A stretch of DNA of 64,000 bases from Mytilus californianus (lineage: Eukaryota; Mollusca; Bivalvia; Mytilida; Mytilidae). Shown piece after piece: positions 59,007 to 64,000 of the stretch. The stretch's first letter is position 1; every line of letters starts with the position of its first letter. The position numbers and the translations under genes were made by a program. The notes under the pieces were generated by a model. The model did not search any database and had not been told where the DNA came from. It saw only the letters and a list, made by a program, of their open reading frames with translations. The DNA lies in NCBI RefSeq assembly GCF_021869535.1, contig NW_026262679.1, forward strand, positions 80,535,143 to 80,599,142. Direction: 5' to 3'.

Positions 59007-59998
59007 GACCGCAAAAAAATTTTGCGGTCGTATATTGGTATGACGTTGGCTTCATCAGTGTCGTCGTCGTCAGAAGACACTTGGTTTTTGCACTCTAACT
59101 TTAGGTTAAGTGAATTGATCTCTATGAAATTTTACCATAAGGTTCAAAACCACAAAAGGAAGGTTGGGATTGATTTTGGGGGTTATGGTACCAACACTTA
59201 AGGAATTAGGGGCCAAAAATAAGCATTTTTGTAACTTCCAGACAATCACTTGTGTGTTAGTGTATGGACCTCTCTGACATAGTAGCGCAAGGTTCCATAT
59301 CTCAAAGGGAATGCTGGGATTGATTTTGGGGGTAATTGCCTCAAAATTTTAGGAATTAGGGGCCAAAAAGGGGCAAAAAACAAGCATTTTTTCTTGTTTC
59401 AGGACAATAACTTGTTTGTAAGTGTATGGATCTTTATGAAATTGCATTACAAGGTTCCATATCACAAAGGGAAAGCTGGAATTGAGTTTGGGGGTAATTG
59501 CCCAAAACGTTTAGGAATAAGGGGCCATAAATAAGCATTTTTTTTTTTTTAGTTTCCAGACAATAACTTGTGTTCAAGTGTATGGGTCTCTCTGAAATTG
59601 TACTGCAAGGTACCATACCACAAAGGGAAGGCTGGGATTGATTTTGGGGGTGATGAATCATAAGGGGGTTCAAAAAATATGGGGGGGGATTTTTTTTCTG
59701 TCAAAAATTAAACTTAGTTTGATTTTATCAAAAATTGAATTCTTGGAGTTCTTTGATATGCTGAATCTAACCATGTATTTAGATTTTTGATTTTTGGACC
59801 ATAATAGGTAAATTAAATTTTTGTAAGTTCTTTCTAACATTCATTCTGTGTCAGAAACCTATGCTGTGTCAAATATTTATTCACAATCCAAAATCAGAGC
59901 TGTATCAAGCTTGAATGTTGTGTCCATACTTGCCCCAACTGTTCAGGGTTTCGACCTCTGTGGTCGTATCAAGCTGTGCCCAGCGGAGCATTTTATTT
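59007..59998 (+). mobile_element. Complete copy of the 19.2-kb repeat family, opposite orientation
   Basis: It starts tatacgaccgcaaaaaaa..attttgcggtcgtata (hairpin), then a TCGTCGTCGTC tip, paragraphs with gggattgattttgggggtta, and ends with ttcgacctctgtggtcgtat and gtgcccagcggagcatttta. Length ~990 bp against ~1,285 bp at 19228-20512, the difference being fewer internal paragraphs. Non-coding. Confidence 0.8.
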
Positions 59999-59999
59999 G

Positions 60000-62905
60000 T
60001 AAAACTACTGAAAGTATTTATATTGAAAAAGACTAAAAAGTTATAACAAAGACTGAGGTACAAATGTAAAGGCACACCATAGACCAAGCGAAAGGAAGTA
60101 TTGGGCAACAGAGAGAGCTAGAAAAAAAGCAAAACTTAAGAAAGATTAAATGTGAAATAGTCAAGAAACTAAAAAAGACAACATTTTATTTATATCCAAA
60201 AGTTGAAGTCAATATGAAAAGAATCTTTGTCAGTTAAATGACTGTACTTAAATATCATTCATATATATATATATATATATATGCATATTGCTTTTGTAAA
60301 GGTTATTGTTTATAAAGTTTTAAAGATTATTATTTCATTATATAAAGTAACATTTCTGTGATGGTTTTACCGTACATAATATTGTATGAGAGAAGCAAAT
60401 AACAAAAAAAGAAGACAAGAGTGAAAGAGAAGATATTAAATTGTGTGTGTGTGTGTGTGTGAGTTGTCAGGGTGAACTGGACTTTGGCTTGGAATATGGA
60501 AGAAAAAAAAGTTTTTGAAACAAAATTACAACTGAGAAGTTATATTAGTTATCTACAAAAAGTTATACAATGATACTATGATAGACAGGGAAGTGGTCAA
60601 AGGGAAGATAATGGAGTTGAAATATATGACTTCTGGACTGTGATAAATAGTTAGACAATAGTATTTTAAAATCTGCTGCAAACTAAACCTTCAACTTCAA
60701 GTTCAAATATTAAAAAACCTGTAATAAAAATAGCTTTCAGATGTTTGTGAAATTGGGTATCATTTTTATACACCATGTATAATATTGAATTTAGAATTAT
60801 ATGCATGACATCTCTCTACATGATTAAATTGAATTTTAATGTTATTTTGATTAAATTTGAATTTGAATGAAAGGATTGATCTGGACTTCAAGTGATACTG
60901 AGAGGGTGAATTTAGAATATGTATGAATTTTTAAAAAGTTATTAGGAAATCTCAAATACGATTCTGTGGTACATGCACAAAAATGTACAAAATTTTGCTC
61001 TGCTATGTTGTGGCAATACCATGATGTAAACCTAGCCCAGTGCTCACTTTAATTTCAAATAGTAAATGTTCAAAGGTAAAGTATATATATGACACATTCG
61101 ATAGTGATCTATTATTGTAAACTTGTTTATAAACAAGCTTAACAAATTAGATCTTTTTCTGTTTATTACAATGGGTATTTAAAAGACCATCATATGGTTC
61201 TATGAGGGTCATTATGAAACCAGCTGTAGGTTAAAAAGGGAAGTTATAAGGTAATTGAACTTAAAAATGCCAACTTTAGTTCTGAAATATTATATTTATC
61301 ACTATGTGATGTTAGGAAAAAACCTGGGAATATGTTAATTCTTTCAAAAATTTCATTTGCAATTGTGATAGAAAAACACAGTTCAGCTGTAATGATCATT
61401 AATTTAATTATTAGACATTTTGGATTCAAGGTCCTTCGATTTCCATATAAGATATTTCATTAAAAAGGGTAAAGTATAAGGCATAAATAAATCCTAATCT
61501 TTATTTGTATTACATGTTTCTGTGATTGAATTTTCTTTTTTTGACATTCCAACATTTGAAGAAACTTGTCCATATACAACCATACATACATTTGATAGAA
61601 CTACCCCATGTATAGCCTTATAAGTATTTCTATCTTTAAATCAGGTGTTCTATTTACCTGTAAGGATTACCTAGGTTTTAGATCACCTGTAAGGTGTAAC
61701 ACCTTTTGTTGTTACCTGATAAGATGCTGAGTTTATGGTGTTGAGTTTTGTAGTTCACTGGATTTATCAGGTTTATATTCAGATCACATTAAACTGTTTG
61801 TTTACATTTTGATTAAAGGAAGACATGTAGGATATTTACGCCTTTGACTTCAAAATTTAGGCAGAAACATGTATGTTGGATGTTTGTTAATTTACTTGCT
61901 ACCTTGTGTGTTATTGAGTTTGTTCTACCTAAATGTTAACTAGTGCGTGTAGTGTTACCATCAGATTAATAAAGTGCATGTAAAATTGGAAAAAAAATAC
62001 AAAATTTAAGATGTTGATGAAATTCTAGCGCAAATTGTGAAAAATGACAAGAATAAATGCAATGAATGGAGTGTAAATATAGGCATTTGGAACATATGCC
62101 AAACAGGTCAACAATAACATGTACAATGTACATGTAAAAGTCTGAAGGTCAGTATCTTTGGCTTCATTCCGTCATTTATAATTAGTACACTGTGATGCTT
62201 TACTATATGTAATCTATCTACTTACAACTTGTTTTACATGTAAACATTACTAAAGATATACTCTTTGCTTGTGGCAGTTGTATAGCTCATGATTGATATC
62301 TCTTTTAATTTATACAAATAAAGAATTGAGATGTCAAAGTTTTTTCATTATGGAAAATAACATTGTAAGTTTTTAAGACGTGAGGGCAAAAAAAACTTAC
62401 ACATTTGGTTTATCTGTATACATAAGGTACATGAAAACAGTTGAGTTATTATGTAAGATCATTTTCTGGTTCCTCTTTTGAACATTTGTTTATATAAAAC
62501 CACAAAAATACATGACAAGAATTCACTTTTTTGTTACCTTTGTTCACCTGGTGAGACAAAAAAGTTGTCACCAATACATTTCTAGGACAATATAAACTAT
62601 GAAATGTATTTTAGTTTTCTATCATTTGATTGCTGCCACTTGACATCTACCCCAAATCTTTTATTCATATTTCTTTGACTCTGCATCTGTTGCCTATCTC
62701 TTTTTACTCTCTTTATTTTTCATCTTTTCATGGCTAGGTACCAATCTCTTACATGCATCCCCCGAGGGTGAATGGGGTATATAGATATGGTCACCTTGGT
62801 CTTCTTCCTACCCTCGCCAAAGTGGGGTGTAAGTCTGACTGAATGGGGTGATGAAATTAGCAGCCAATTCTGTTTGGTCAGAATTGGGATATCAAATCTG
62901 ATGCC
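60000..62905. other. No gene seen; microsatellites
   Basis: Long stretch with few recognised repeats and no supported open frame; it could be intron or a long 3' untranslated region. It includes (AT)n at 60262-60283 and (TG)n at 60442-60460. Confidence 0.5.
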
Positions 62906-62906
62906 T

Positions 62907-64000
62907 TTTTTAGCTCACCTGGCCCAAAGGGCCAAGTGAGCTTTTCTCATCACTTGGCGTCCGTCGTCCGGCATCGTCCGGCGTCGGCGTTAACCCTTTA
63001 CATTTTGAACTTCTTCTAGAGAACCACTGAATGGAATGAAACCAAACATGGCATGAATGTTCCTTATGAGGTGCTGACCAAGTGTTGTTACTTTGTAGCC
63101 GATCCATCATCCAAGATGGCCGCCAGCGGGGGACTTAGTTTAACATAGGACCCTATGGGAAATGCATACAAATGACTTCTTTTAGAGAACCACTAAATGG
63201 AATGAAACCAAACATGGCATGAATGTTTCTTATGAGGTGCTCACCAAGTGTTGTTACTTTGTAGCCAATCCATCATCCAAGATGGCCGCCAGCGGGGGAC
63301 TTAGTTTAACATAGGACCCTATGGGAAATGCATACAAATGACTTCTTTTAGAGAACCACTGAATGGAATAAAACAAAACATGGCATGAATGTTCCTTATG
63401 AGGTGCTGACCATGTGTTGTTACTTTGTAGCCGATCCATCATCCAAGATGGCCGCCATCGGGGAACTTAGTTTAACATAGGACCCTATGGTAAATATATA
63501 CAAATGTCTTCTTTTAGAGAACCACTGAATGGAATGAAACCAAACATGGCATGAATGTTCCTTATGAGGTGCTGACCAAGTGTTGTTACTTTGTAGCCTA
63601 TCCATCATCCAAGATGGCCGCCAGCGGGGGACTTAGTTTAACATAGGACCCTATGGGAAATACATAAAAATGTCTTCTTTTAGAGAACCACTGAATGGAA
63701 TGAAACCAAACATGGCATGAATCTTCCTTATGAGATGCTGACCAAGTGTTGTTACTTTGCAGCCGATCCATCATCCAAGATGGCCGCCAGCGGGGGACTT
63801 AGTTTAACATAGGACCCTATGGGAAATACATACAATTGTCTTCTTTTAGAGAACCACTGAATGGAATTGAACCAAACATGGCATGAATGTTCCTTATGAG
63901 TTGCTGACCAAGTGTTGTTACTTTGCAGTCGATCTATCATCCAAGATGGCCACTAGGGGGGGGGGGCTTAGTTTAACATAGGACCCTATGGGAAATACAT
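62907..64000 (+). mobile_element. Hairpin-ended repeat with six 166-bp units, runs off the window
   Basis: It starts with the hairpin tagctcacctggccc-aaa-gggccaagtgagct and a GTCCGTCGTCCGG tip, then tandem units. The anchor agagaaccact lies at 63018, 63184, 63350, 63516, 63682 and 63848, exactly 166 bp apart. Units share ccaaacatggcatgaatg, gtgttgttactttg and catccaagatggccgcc. The 62-66-aa minus-strand frames are one per unit and are not genes. Confidence 0.85.

Noticed and set aside
62910..63940. Four similar 62-66-aa minus-strand frames as a gene family
   Set aside because: They recur once per 166-bp repeat unit; 166 is not a multiple of three, and each frame is bounded by repeat-unit stops.

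Overview
The window looks like non-coding, repeat-dense nuclear DNA from a marine bivalve, most likely a mussel (Mytilus or a close relative). The basis is AT-rich sequence, no bacterial-style gene packing, intron-type splice signals, and many dispersed repeat families whose wording I recognise from mussel genomes. Examples are the 'ggtatgagtgccaatgag' family, the hairpin-ended families with GACG-rich tips, and a Penelope-like 3' end. The species assignment is from memory, not from a search. I see no intact, confidently identifiable protein-coding gene.

Layout. 1-9105 is a tandem array of ~905-bp units (ten copies plus a remnant). Each unit carries two short exon-like segments with conserved splice sites, a stop codon and usually an AATAAA; a diverged relative of the unit's tail lies just downstream (9691-9900). 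9200-16300 holds dispersed repeats, a 568-bp tandem duplication and ~166-bp tandem units. 16670-28300 is a mosaic of non-autonomous elements: TA-flanked MITEs, hairpin-ended families, a complete tRNA-derived SINE with an 11-bp target duplication, and a MITE family with a second copy at 46.5 kb. 28330-34630 is one decayed jockey-like LINE split by two insertions: a 988-bp element with 34-bp inverted ends inside the RT region, and a ~3.1-kb satellite array inside the RNase H region. 34.6-42.7 kb is again stacked repeats. 42.9-49.6 kb contains a 314-bp element next to a second copy of it that has been split by a CR1-like LINE (itself split by a MITE) and by a Penelope-like element. 54.1-55.4 kb is an element with inverted clusters of a 14-bp motif around an RT fragment. 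56.3-60 kb holds more repeat copies and an inverted dimer. 60-62.9 kb is quiet. The window ends inside a 166-bp-unit repeat.

The pieces do not form a pathway. Their relationship is historical: nested insertions whose order can be read, often with an uninterrupted relative in the same window serving as the empty site. The strongest candidate for undescribed biology is the 905-bp exon-bearing array at the left edge. The second is a recurring architecture in which otherwise unrelated elements carry clusters of a private 12-14-bp motif in opposite orientations.
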